Source of the DNA: Mesodorylaimus sp. YZB2_4
Lineage: Eukaryota; Nematoda; Enoplea; Dorylaimida; Dorylaimidae
DNA: 64,000 nt
Direction of reading: 5' to 3'
Assembly (NCBI GenBank): GCA_030248295.1
Contig: JASANH010000118.1
Coordinates: forward strand, 62,001-126,000
The translations under genes and the position numbers were made by a program. Positions 19,701 through 31,276 of this stretch are shown piece by piece; the stretch's first letter is position 1; each line of letters opens with the position of its first letter. The notes beneath the pieces were generated by a model. It saw nothing but the letters and a program-made list of their open reading frames with translations, ran no database searches and had not been told where the DNA came from.

Positions 19701-20619
19701 TCAGAGTCGCCTTTGCGATATTGAAAAGATGAAAAACACAGATATAGTCCTCACGATACCGTCCTCTCATGTTGTTAGCTGCGTTTTTTCACTGCGATTT
19801 TAAACTTTTCACTTTCGCCTCGAAAGATGTGTGTACATAGATAAAAGGTAGTATCTTCACTGTGTGTTAACTCAGATACTGGTCAGCGCAGAAGTGCTCG
19901 AACCGTCATTGCAGTCACATTTTTAGTGGTACCAAACCACCGGGCTGAAAGTCTTAAGCAGTCCTTTAAATATAGCGCTTTGCTTGTATGCTTTACTGAC
20001 ACTGCGACTAAAGAAATCCTTGCGTCCGGTTTTTTTATCATAATGCCTTTGATCTTGAAATCGTTTCGTTTTTTAAGTATGCGTATACGTATTGGTGTGC
20101 TCCACCCTGAGTCCGTTTCACAATTCTTGGTGAGAGTAAATGACATGACATGACATGACCAGAACAACAGCAACGTATAAATTACTATTCGTCAGGGCTG
20201 CAGCGATTTGCATGTACAGTATATCATCGGAGGAGAGGCCTCGAAGTAAGGCGAGAAAAATGTTGTGCAGCGTATTGATCAAAGCATGGTCATGTCGCGT
20301 GTCCCATGATCACCGTTTACACAGAATTTCCCACTCAGAATGTGAAAGGTCTTTTAATAATGCTAGACATCCATCAAACTTATAATTCGCACAGGTGTCC
20401 TGAAAAACCTAGGGTGATTTTGCGCTTGTCTGCGTAATTTTTGATGACCTTCTCTAAAAATTTTAAGGTGTGATCTGAAACGTCTAAGGCCTGTAAAAGC
20501 TTTTTTGAATTCTGCGCAGGATAGGCATGGTTTAAATTCATGAGGGTTGTGTCTAAATATGGCCCTAATGGATATCCTGCCAGGCCCTTTTATGTGCACA
20601 AATCCTCGTGCGAATAATA

Positions 20620-21240
20620 GAAAATGGCTTTCACGTGTAATGTGCCCATATTGAAATTGGTGTTAAGTTATCAAGAGCAAAATGCATCCGCATCACGTTT
20701 GAAAATTAATTTAATCAGAAGCTGTAGAGGGACTGTTAAATACATAACTATTCACAAATGGCCAGCCAGTATCCGTCCTCAGGTGCTGATGATGTATGAA
20801 ACCAAAATTCAAACCTCTTTCCATCCGACCACCAAATTTATAGTTATAGCCAAAGCAGCGTGAAATAAAAAACAGAAACTGTGAACAACAGATACCATTC
20901 TACATTCAACGAGGGAGTACGAAACCTGCATATTTCTAATTCAAGCTTGCGCTCCAGTGAAAGATCACTTTCGATCCTTTTATATCTCTTTAGGCAACTC
21001 TAATCGTAAGATTTCGTCCCATATTTCGCACGGCTAGATTGGTGCGTTGCGCTGCCCATGAAACATTTGAATGCAGTGGCAAAATAAGGATTATTTCCTA
21101 ATGCCATTATAGAGCCCCGGCAATGTCCGGGGTGTGGGATGCTCTTACAGTATGCAGTTGACATCTAGAGTATTGCGCAAGCAGAAAGCTCTCTGGTAGG
21201 TCATGAAGAAAAGTTGATCGTGCGTGCAGTTCCAAAATCC
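20620..21240 (-). pseudogene. Decayed duplicate of the M13 gene 3' end
   Basis: Two blocks match the main gene's 3' region in the same order. 20670-20880 matches about 22100-22270 (downstream of the stop), and 21040-21230 matches 22420-22620, the last coding exon including the region around the terminal CEMW. Many substitutions and small indels are present. This is an old tandem duplication. Confidence 0.7.
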
Positions 21241-21249
21241 AACAGAATT

Positions 21250-22090
21250 CAACGAAATCACTTTGCGCTTGCCTCGACCAAATATTAAACCTATGACCTA
21301 CATACTGTAATCCTCACTGCGCTGTTCATCTATCTAAGAGCCATCCCTTTCATGCTCATCATGATGATGTACAAATCGGTATCCAATCACAATCGATCGA
21401 TTGATCAGATCGACATCTCATCACTCACTTGAAATTCGGGATATATCACACGATCGATATTTCTCTGTGACTCGTTCAAAACCCAATTACTTGGTTTACA
21501 TTCTATCACTGAACTGCTGTACGACGACCCGCTTCATATCTGATCGCTCGTTCGATATGCGATCAGCGATACGATATCCAGCCATTCATGCCAAACCTCA
21601 TCACTAGGTCACAAACCAATACCATCACAAATGCCGCATCCAGTCTCTCACTGCCGATTTGAGCGCACAATCGATTTCCTACATTAATTTGATCTTTAGT
21701 CAATTCGCTCTGTCACGCACCCTCATTGAATATATCAAACAATTACAGCCCACCTGTTTACCAATAACAGACTACTAAAATCTCTCTGTCGATATCCGAT
21801 CATCTCAAACTGAAATACATGCAGCCGCCCCATCAACATTTCAACAGCGTAACGTACTTTAAAACCATAATATGTTAAAAAAACCACCTATAACCTAATG
21901 AATTTAAGCCCTCCTTCGAAACAAAATCCTATCCTATAGCTCACGAAAAAGAAGATACCTCTGAATTCCCTACTCACGTAGACTGTAAAATCATGAAGAG
22001 TAAGATATCACACGTTAGAGCGTGTTTTGTTTCAGGCACTTGTTTGTTTCACTTCACTCGTTTTTCGTTTATGTTTAAAGAAAATTATCA
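21250..22090. other. Spacer with A/T- and gatc-rich sequence, no gene
   Basis: The stretch 21380-21640 is unusually rich in atc, gat and cga words (for example aatcgatcgattgatcagat), giving a loose simple-sequence character. No coding or RNA feature is recognised. Confidence 0.4.
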
Positions 22091-22370
22091 AGCGCAAAAT
22101 GCAGCCCTCATCGCATGCACATGATATCTAATCAAAGGTCGCGGAGGGGCCATAATTACAGTTCTGAACAGCCAATGCCCACAAGCGCCTGAGGATCTGT
22201 GACGCCAAATTGCAAACCTTTGTTCACCCAAGCACCAAATTAATATAGAAAAAGCAGCCTAAAATAGCCACCAAATACCTTCGCCACGCATACTACGGTC
22301 AACGAGTAGACTTTAAAACAGGCAGGTTATCCAAGCGTGAAGTGAAAGGTTTCTTCGGACTCTTATATAT

Positions 22371-25300
22371 CTATGTAGGGACCTCAAATATCTCACCCCA
22401 CATTTCGCACGGCTTGATGGGTGCTGCTGCAGTGCCCAGGGGACATTTGAATGCAGAGGCAAAATGAGGATTATTTCTTAGTGCCACTGGAGCCCTGGCA
22501 GCGTCCGGGGTGTGGGATGCCGTCATCCACCCGCCCTCTGGTGTATTGCGCGAGCAGGACGCTCTCTGGTAGGCCATGAAGAACAGTTGATCGTGGGTGT
22601 ACTGCTCTAAGCCAGGCAGAGGTGGTTCTTCTTCTTAAACCTCTTTGACAAATTGGTAAGCCGCAAAGCCAGTCTTCAAGCCTCCAATATCCGCTATATT
22701 GTCTTCGATAGCCGTTCCACCCACCAGGCATTCGCCAAGTTTTTTGAAGCAGTACCTGCTGTACTGCTTAATAAGGCATTGCTTGTGCCTGTCGTACACT
22801 GCGAGTTCGTCGGCATTCAAAAGATCCTTGCCATCGGCTCCAGCACGAACACCATTGACGCCAAAGCCATGCATCAGTTCGTGGCCTAATAAGCCTGCTC
22901 CGAAGAAACCATATTTTAGAGATAATGGATAAGAAATGCTGAAGGCTGGTGGCAGGCTGAATCCTGAAAAGGTTATCGTATCTATATTTGAAAAATACTG
23001 TAGCTACAACTATAAAGAGTTAGGGGCAGCGTACCTAGATAAATTCGGATGATCAATTCACTTGGAAAGTAGAACGAATTCTGCTCAAATGTCGGAGGAA
23101 AATCTTCCTGTTTGCGTTCTGGCTCAAATGAAGACGATTCACGTGTCGGGACCAGTCGATTTAGTTTGTTTAAGAATGCCCTTTGAGCTTCCTCGACAAA
23201 ATTGATGAACAAAGAACGGCTACTGTTGTAATTAATGTCGTTTTTAAGCAGTCTATCTTCATCTATTATCCAGGAAGGGATAGGTGGAAACAGGCGAATC
23301 TTGTCTAACTTCTTATTTATCCTCTCCTTGGTAGCAGGGCTGAGATAGCTGATACTGTTAAGCAAGAGTCGCATTGCTGAATAGATGTTGGTTGCAATGA
23401 GCAGGGTCTCGGCCCGCCACTGGAGGGGGCTAGCCCCCAAATAATCAAAATAAACTTGGGTTGCTGCAGGCGCCATATTGTCCATCTGAAACGAAAGTCA
23501 TGGTTTTGCTCGTCTGCTTATTTTTCTTCCACAGACACAGTTTGATATGGGGATGTGTTTGTTGACAGCTGTGCCTTGTCAACGCACATTGGCGACAAGA
23601 GATCATCAGCCTTGTTGCAGAATTTCTTATTAGCTGCTTGCCTCAGCTGTGTCTGGCCTCAAGTACTGTGGATAAGTCCTGATGACAGAGTTGGCCTTGC
23701 CGGCACATCTGCTCATATTAGGACACTGGTCAATTTTGGGTGGCTGAACGGAATTCAAAATGTGTTTTCCCTGTTTTCTCCAATCAGCTTGAGGCTTGAG
23801 CCAAATTCTACAGCTTATCAATGCAAGGACTGCCACACGTCAGCTTCCCTCCATGTCTTGAAGCCCCTGTGTAACACGCGCCCACCGCCTACGTCCTGCC
23901 TGGTTATCGCCTCCTGTCTAGGCGCCTGATTCCCACGGCGCGTATGTGAAGCCGCAAAAAACTTACGCAGCTCGCAGAGTAAAGTCAAGATCACCCTCAG
24001 CAGTCTCATTGTAAAACCTCTAGGTGATAAGACTGATGAAACATCAGCCAGGCTGGTTGGCGGGCCGCTTATGCCTCTCGATCGCCACACGAGCTCGCTC
24101 GAATCGCCACACACATCATGATGAGAGTAGCGTGAATCATGTGACGAGGCCGGGGCGAGCCCACATGCTAGCTACTGCTAGCAATACTCGATACGAGTAG
24201 ACGAACTCCGGACCGCTACAACACCATGATCGCTACTGTACCCAGTCCTGGTAGGAGGGAGGTGGGGACATAAACCCCGATTGAAGCAAGTAAGTTTTGC
24301 GACTATATCTACGGCCGAAACATCAATCCGAGAGGTTGACGTCTCCCAATTAGGGGAGAGTATCGATTACTCTCTCCCACTTGCTATGGCCTACAAGGCA
24401 TGAGGATTACACTACGTGGTTTTGACAGATCTCACGAAATCCTGTCAAGCGTACCTAGTTGCATGATCAACAATCGCCCCTAAGCGGATGGGCAGCTCAA
24501 ATGACGAAGTCAACACTAATGCTTGCTTTATATTCAGATGCAAAATGGTGGCACACTTACTATGTAAGTCAGGCATTTAATCGAACGACCAGGAGTCCCT
24601 TTGAACGTTTCCGCCAGCCGGCCTCCCTTGCTTCCAACATCATTAATGTATTCTTTTATCAAAGTCTGAAACGCCTGGCCATATATCAACATCCTGGCCG
24701 CGCGGACTGGATGTCTGTTGAAAATTTCTCCAATCGTTTGCGTCATTTCTGGCCGAGGTAACTGGATGTTATCGAAAGTTTGAGATTTCAAGGCTTCAAG
24801 CGCATCCTTTGGCAATAGGCCCTCAAAATATGAGGCCCAGTCTATGGCAGGTACCACGCGTGATATGTTGTCTGCGAGAAAAGGGCTGACTACTCAGTTT
24901 CATGTACCTATATGCACATCACTCACAGTATGTGGTCGCGGCATCCAAGCCTGTATTTGACAATGACCCATTCTTTTTCCAGTCTTCATACAATGCCTTG
25001 GACTCCAGCAGCAGTTCTTCCAGCAAAGTTTGATCGATTTCACGTTGCAGAACTTTAGCCACTTGCATTATTTGACCGCGGAAGTAGTCCAGCGGGAAAT
25101 CCTGGCGCGCAAGATCTTCCTCAATCCTAATTTTTCCGTCGAATTCAATAAATGAAGCAATGGCAATGTTCTGGCCGATACGTTGCCTCATACGACCAAC
25201 AGTATACCACAAATTTGAAGAATTCGATCCATCTTCTGATCCGAAACCAGGAAACTCGCCCAGGGCATCTTTCAATACTTCATATGCTTCTTGTATAGTT

Positions 25301-25718
25301 TCAGGACTTTCTTCCGCGCCTGAACATTCGTCATAAAATTTCCGCACGAGAACAGCATAGCGAGGGGTCGATTGATTCTTCAAGTCGATTTCTAAAAGGG
25401 TTGACCAGAAATTCAGCTTTGGTAGGAAATCGGTGAAGCAAAAACCTTACTCTCCACGGCCTTTGAAAACGTGAGAGCCATAGTTCTTCCTACTTCTTTC
25501 AAGTTGACCTGGTACTCATCAGGATTTGATGCATTTCCAAACTTGCCGCAGACGAATTTCTCGAAGCTATCACACGGCGATGCAGTTGGGTCCATGTACA
25601 TTGAGAGGTACTTGCTGGCCTCTTCCCATCCTTTTTCATTGTAGTTGTTTGGATTTTGGGCCCCGGCTAATTTGCACAAAAGCAAAAGCAACGCTGCCCA
25701 GATACTTCCGTACTTCAT
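22371..25718 (-). CDS. M13 (neprilysin/ECE-type) metallopeptidase homologue with an in-frame stop
   Basis: M13 enzymes are zinc ectopeptidases that trim peptides. The ATG is at 25718, followed by a signal peptide (IWAALLLLLCKLAGA), so this form is secreted rather than membrane-anchored. Exon 1 ends at 25451 and has the family N terminus CDSFEKFVCG. Further exons: about 25405-24919, 24857-24534, poorly resolved coding around 24.1-23.55 kb, 23485-about 22990 (LSPATKERINKKLDKIR), and about 22960-22371 with GHELMHGF (HExxH), then EDNIADIGGLKTGF, LPGLEQYTHDQLFF and a terminal CEMW. Oddities: a TAA at 22635-22637 lies in frame between VKEV and EEEPPLPGL; the third zinc ligand, normally Glu in ENIAD, is Asp; and the NAYY substrate motif is not seen. 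It may be a recent pseudogene, a non-catalytic homologue, or carry a sequencing error. Confidence 0.8.
24230..24360 (-). repeat. Family C repeat copy 1 (inverted-repeat ends), in an intron of the M13 gene
   Basis: The reverse complement contains gacgtcaacc, ttgatgttt, gtatagtcgcaa and cctcctaccagg, as in the copies at 45015-45182 and 56262-56425. The ends carry the complementary pair cctggtagg/cctaccagg seen best in the 56-kb copy. Confidence 0.7.
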
Positions 25719-25899
25719 CGTTACGGCACAACTGCTTAGCGACTCTGCAACTGGGCAGTCCTTTTAAAGAATCTTTTTTTCCATTTTCCCTTATGTCTGG
25801 GAATGAGTGAAGGTGAACCGGTTCCTTGTATCGAGATACCGTTCTTCTGCTGTAGCTGCTGTCATACAACACACACTGGGCGTGCTGCGTGCAACTGGG

Positions 25900-26410
25900 G
25901 AGCGCCGCACAAAATGAGATTTTTTCCTGCCAAGTTAGTTCTAATTATTCATTTGTTTTACCGAGCTCGTTTTGACTAAGTGTTCGAAAATGCTTATATG
26001 CCAAGTACCCAAATACCTTCCAAAACCTGTTTGAGTACCTCCTCTTACCGTTAGTTATATGATTATCAACATTTTTAGAGTCAAGCAGTCTACGTATCTG
26101 TCGCAAACTGGGTTCTGCATATCATAAACGCCCACTGTTGGTTGACCAGCCTTTATTTTGTATGTAGTGTCACAGAGAGTAGTGTATCAAAACGGCGTTC
26201 TTGAGCGTGCAGCATGTGCAATTGTAAAGGCTCTTCCCAAAGTGAATGAGATTGCACTTGAACTTTTACTTGCCTCCAAGAGAGTCGTATGACAAATAAC
26301 CTTTCGCTTCAAAATCCACCCTTTGCGCGCAGGATTTATTATTGCTCGTCATATTCATAAAAGCTTTGTAGAAAGCAAGGAGTAATGTAAAACAAAAAGA
26401 ACTATAACTC
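25900..26410. other. Spacer between M13 and astacin genes
   Basis: No coding sequence is recognised. Both flanking genes run on the minus strand, so this should hold the M13 promoter and the astacin 3' UTR and terminator. A TTTAAAAG motif at about 25758-25765 (minus) could be a weak TATA element for the M13 gene. Confidence 0.4.
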
Positions 26411-26421
26411 CTAAGTCAAAA

Positions 26422-28924
26422 TTATTGAAAGTTAGCAGAATCTGGACAAAAGCCGCATGATTTGCCACACGTGCTTTTCATGTAATCGAAGTAGCGAGTA
26501 TCGAGGCAGTAGTTCTTGTTTGCCCAGTAGCCACACCATACGTGGTAGTCGGTACAGTCTATAAAACATGGCATATTTAATGGAAACTCCATGAACCACC
26601 TGCCCAATGGAACTCACCAGGCTCACAATACATTTTCCTCAACTTCTCCGCATCCCTGTCACTCATGCCGAGTCGTTGACCAAGAATTTTGGTAAACACG
26701 TCTGGAAAGTATTTCGGGATCATGTTTGGTCCGCCGTTCAAAGAAGCCACCTGAAAGTCAGGCCGTATTAAGTCGGTGGGGAAGATGACAGATATTTATG
26801 CCATCTTACGTATGGGTGGTAATGCATGACTGAATAGTAGTCGTAGGTCACCTGAAATAGGATGCACTAAACTACATGACCAGACCACTGTCTATCCTAA
26901 TGTGCTCAAGGATTGCGCCTGGATCGAACACACTGCCAGCACGTACCCCGTACGACGTATAGCTGTTGACATAGGGTCGGCCATCAAAGAGATCAAAACT
27001 TTGGGGATCGATGTTGTTCCAATCAACAGTAATCCAATCGTCCCTGTCCACTCGAATATGCTCGTGATGAATGCCGAGAGTGTGCATGATCTCGTGAATG
27101 ATTGTTGCCTTGATCTAAAACGGAAACCTGCAAACCTAAAGGACCGCAAAAATGAGAGCTCCTTACCCGGCCTCTGTCGCAGTTGAAATTGAGCCAAATC
27201 GTGTTTACACCGCGTTGATTACCAATTGGCGACTGGCCGCAGTAGCTGCCCGAGTAGTAGGTTTGGAAGAGAACGTAGGGCGTGGTCGGGGGTGAGTTCC
27301 TGTCCTCGTAGAATTTGATACAGGTCTTTCGCTGGATTTCTGCTATAGCATCGCGCACTTGGTTAGCTTGGTCAGAATCTAAGAATAGTTGACGTTTTGA
27401 GTGGAGTGTTTTGAGAAAACTAGCCCTTATCACTTACTGAAATCGGAACCAATAACGTATCCGATTGGAAGGTTCCATTTGCTGGCAGGGAAAGACTCAA
27501 GAAAGACAGAAAAACGCTTATCACGACCGTTCTTCACCTGTCGTGGTATCGACGTCGGTGCTGGATTGAGGCCTGATAATTCATTTTGGATGTACTTGGC
27601 TTGCTCCAAATTCAAACGCATGTCTTTGTTCCAAAGGCCGTCATCATCAGGTTCGATCTAAAACAGGCAGTGAAGAACGTTCCTTCCTTGTGCTGTGAGT
27701 GTGTGGAGGAGGATAGAGCGGTATCGACAGGTGTTGATGGAATCGTAAACAGTGCACTATTGCAGTAAACTGGCGTGGGTCCAGTTCGCAGCCTTGCTAG
27801 TTGGCACCTGCCTCTCGCACTTACTGGCGAGTGTTCGATGAGTGCGCATATCTGTGTTTGATAATGTGTTAAAACAGGGACCAGCAGGAGGGGTGCTTTT
27901 ATACAATGCGTGTTAAGGGGTATGTGGAGGCACTGCACGTTTCAGCGGTGCACTGCACGGCTGTGATTTGGTGAGGGTTATTCGCGCCAGGCGCTTATTT
28001 ACAAGCAAGTGTTCGACTGGCGGCGGCGGTAAATCATTCAGTGTGTAATGTGCCTTCGCCCTCAAGGTGATGTGGTGAGCTGCGAACATGAACATGATCA
28101 GGAATGATGCCCAAAGGGATCGCGCGCTCTAAATCTTGCTTGGCCCAGCACCAAGTTTACCTTGGCAAATAGGACATTTCCATTGAGTGCGATGAAGTTC
28201 CTGTTGCTGTAACTGTTTCTGATTCGACTTACCCCTGTTAGACCCTGAATATCGTACAGGGTTCGCTTAGCTTCTTGCACTGCATCCAAAATTTCCTGGG
28301 CCTTCTGAAGAGCTTCGGCTTCGTTCGCAGCTTTGTTGCCTTTGAGCAGATCCTGCACAATTGCTGTGGAAACTTGCGCCTTTGTTTTCGCCGCTTCTGG
28401 TGACTGACCTAGACATCCGCCTGGCTTCTTGGCGCAGTTACCCTAAAAGTAGAAAGAATCATCGGACGAGATTTCTAAGCTGCAGTACCTTCAAAGCCCA
28501 GCAACAACAGCTGAACTTGGCTTACTTGAATCGTTGCGATTTGCTCTGGTGACAAAACGAATTTCTTTCCGATGGGGCTTTCAGTTGGCTGATGCTTCTC
28601 AGTTACTGGAGCTTGAGTCGGTCTGGTTGTATGTTTCCTTCTTGGTGGTCGTGTGCGGTCCGTTGCAGGCCCAGGTGTGGCTGGAGTTGTCGCTCCTGTT
28701 CCCTTTTCGCGGCTCTTTCCTTGCCGTTTGCAAATCCAGGCTATTTGCTGGATTTGGCACAATTCTTCAGGATTCTTCTCACATATGGCGCCTAATTTCT
28801 GACTCCGGCAGAAGCCACGAAGTTGTTGTTCAAAGATGGCTTGTGGTGACTGCCCGTGGGCACTAATGCAAAAGAATAAGATGATGCACGCCGTTGCCTC
28901 GAGTACAGAGGACAATGGAGCCAT
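26422..28924 (-). CDS. Astacin metalloprotease with N-terminal Cys-rich/mucin-like region and C-terminal ShKT domain
   Basis: This is a secreted M12A zinc endopeptidase. Eight exons on the minus strand (28924-28526, 28442-28233, 27657-27438, 27378-27170, about 27117-26950, 26853-26812, about 26755-26620, about 26562-26422) join in frame to about 500 residues. A signal peptide (ACIILFFCISAHG) is followed by a short Cys-rich segment, a Thr/Pro-rich linker, a helical propeptide and a dibasic site (GRDKR) before the catalytic domain. The zinc motif is HEIMHTLGIHHEHIRVDRD, and the Met-turn is SVMHY in its own tiny exon. The last exon is a ShKT domain with six cysteines (CTDYHVWC, CLDTRYF, CGKSCGFC). 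ShKT tails are common on nematode astacins. Catalytic residues are intact. It lies next to another zinc peptidase homologue. Confidence 0.9.
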
Positions 28925-29009
28925 GTCTTCCCCTTCGGTACGGCAATTGGACTATTGTCGAATTGTTGCGTTCGAAGTGGAAGCATGAAGAGACTGTTAC
29001 GACGATGGG

Positions 29010-29017
29010 CTTTTATA
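29010..29017 (-). promoter_or_regulatory. TATA box of the astacin gene
   Basis: The minus strand reads TATAAAAG, about 87 bases upstream of the ATG at 28924. This nearly matches the spacing at the secreted-protein gene (19032). Confidence 0.55.
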
Positions 29018-29159
29018 GAATTTCCCTTGTGCAACCAGTTCGTTAAAAGAAAGTCTTTTTTGCACCCACGCCCTTTTATTTTGAATTGATTAGTATCTGG
29101 TTTTAGTCGCAACCAGACGTTCATTACGGGCAAGACACTCATTGCGCGACCTACGCAAC

Positions 29160-31270
29160 GCTCACGTACAAGATATTGGATCGAAGTTTGTGACAGCAAA
29201 GTTGGCGTTGGAACGTAAACGCTGTTTATAGTCTCAGTTCGCCTCGAGCAAGACTCTTGGGCGGGTTACCGAGTTTTTGTAAATTGCTCCCTTCTCACAA
29301 AGACATTGGCAAATAAAAATGACTTATGCGAACTGAAATTCGAAAGAGAGCTGGTTTTCCATCTCACTTATCGCTAGGCTGACTTTGGATTTTGCTTCTG
29401 TGCAACTCGAAGCAATAAGATGACTGAAGTGCGAAAACAAAGGATTCACTTTTTGAAGTGTTGGCGTATGAGTTCTAGTTATTACCCGAGATGGGGGTGG
29501 TCTTGGTTCAGTGGACTGAACTTGAAAAATTGATATTCCTTAATCTAGAATCTGGTTTATTTATCAAATAAGAATCTCAATGCCGACGCCCCTAACATTG
29601 TACCAGGTGGATACAATGACTGTGCTTTCCAGTTTGTGAATGGCATTCATAAACACAAAAAAAATGTGGGCGACAACTCATCAGTGATGAGCCGAAGTGG
29701 TACCTTTTCTTAGTGCTGTGCTGATGGCATGTTCTTCAAGTCATTCGACAGCATTACAGTCGACCTTTGCTCACTGAAATTGTTGAAAGAAGGAAGGCGC
29801 GTGCGAGTGGTCTATGGTTTCACTGTTCCAGCCTCAACGTTGCCATTTCAGCCGCAGTAGCTACGAGTACCTCTAGCATCTGTTTTCCTAATGTAAGCAT
29901 CCTCATTTGAGATTTCTGCACTTGCACATCATGTACAAATTCTGATGGGCTTATGCTGACCAAAGCAAGCATTTTGCGAATGCAAAGTTTCGTATTTTTA
30001 ACCTGTGGGTCTTCCAGATTATATTAGCTTCTTATAAGTTTGACATTTGCTGCAGTGCTCAAAGCAAGAATGACATGCACGTGCGCTGTAAGAATACAAG
30101 ATACCATCTATCTCATGTTGGACAAGGGCTTCATTTCCAACTACCAGCTGTCTTTGCTACTTTTGTATCGAGACAAGAAGAAATAAAGTGACGTGCACCG
30201 ATTGACCAATCGAATCCCATGTACTAAGATACAACAAGTTGCTGAGAGGGTGAAACGTAAGAGAAGGACATTCGTAGCAGGAGAGGCGATTTGGAGCACA
30301 GACAGTGCAATAGGCGTTTTGACGCAACACTTAACTGACATGAATGACATGATGTAGAAAAAGAGTGAGTCTTGAGATACTTTTAAAAGTTGATTAAGCT
30401 TTCTCAGCATTATTTCCATCCATTGTACATCCATTTGTGCAATGACGGCACGGCTGCGAGATCCGCTGTGTCGAAACGATCATTCTTGGTTTCCGTTTTG
30501 TGTACATATCTTGTGGTGTATGCTAGTATGTATCATGAAGCCAGCCCCTGGCCTCAAATCTTGAGACGGTGTGTAGTAGGCATGGACTATGTTCTCTGGT
30601 TTATTGCTGCACTGGTTCAGGGAACCGGTCTGCCTCTTCTGATCGTGAGTAAGGGCCAGCACGAGACCGAGAGCGAGGTCGAGGTCGAGGTCGAGTTGAC
30701 TGCTCTGGTTTGCAGGCATCAGCAGAGGACCTGGTCTGCACTTCGGGCTCAGGTCCGTCAGAAGCCCTTTGACGGCTGGCGCGTGCGGCCGCTCTCCGAA
30801 TTGTGACTCTACACGGGCCTTGCGATGTGGTGGGCACTTAACAGGATTTGCTAGAATGTACCAATCCAAAAACAGGTCTTTCTAACGGGCCTACGCGTAT
30901 TAGCATAGTGCTCAAAGTGACCCGGCAGATGGCACAGTCTCAAGTTTTGCTAGCAATAAAAATAAAAATCTGGATTCTCCCAAACACCTTGACCTCAAAC
31001 ATCTCCTGTTCCTGCCGCTTGCATGCCCAACTGGGCCGGTTTGTAAAGAAATATTGCCCATCGAAAATTCTTTTTTACCTGAAACCTAAGATTACCTATG
31101 CTCGGTTCAAATCAGTGCGTTGCGAACCGGCGGAGGCCGCGCTTGGCTGGCGTCATTTTTCATTTTTTGTTAGTTCTTATTTCTCAGTTTTGGTAGCTTA
31201 AGATCGGTCGGTCACTTCTTTGTATTATTTATCGGTTAGATTATTCTCCCAACCATACTGCGGGCTCACA
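29160..31270. other. Intergenic, no gene recognised except a repeat
   Basis: The upstream regions of the divergent astacin and HURP-like genes lie here. The only structured piece is the family D repeat at about 30605-30850. Open frames over it are shadows of its purine/pyrimidine-rich, gaggtc-repeated sequence. Confidence 0.45.
30605..30850 (+). repeat. Family D repeat copy 1
   Basis: It shares an ordered series of words with 55735-55990: ggttcagggaa, ggtctgcctct, gagg(t/c)cgag, tggtttgcaggcat, cgtgcggccg and aattgtga. This copy contains a small gaggtc tandem run at about 30680. No coding capacity or tRNA box was recognised. The class is unknown. Confidence 0.65.
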
Positions 31271-31276
31271 TTTCCT

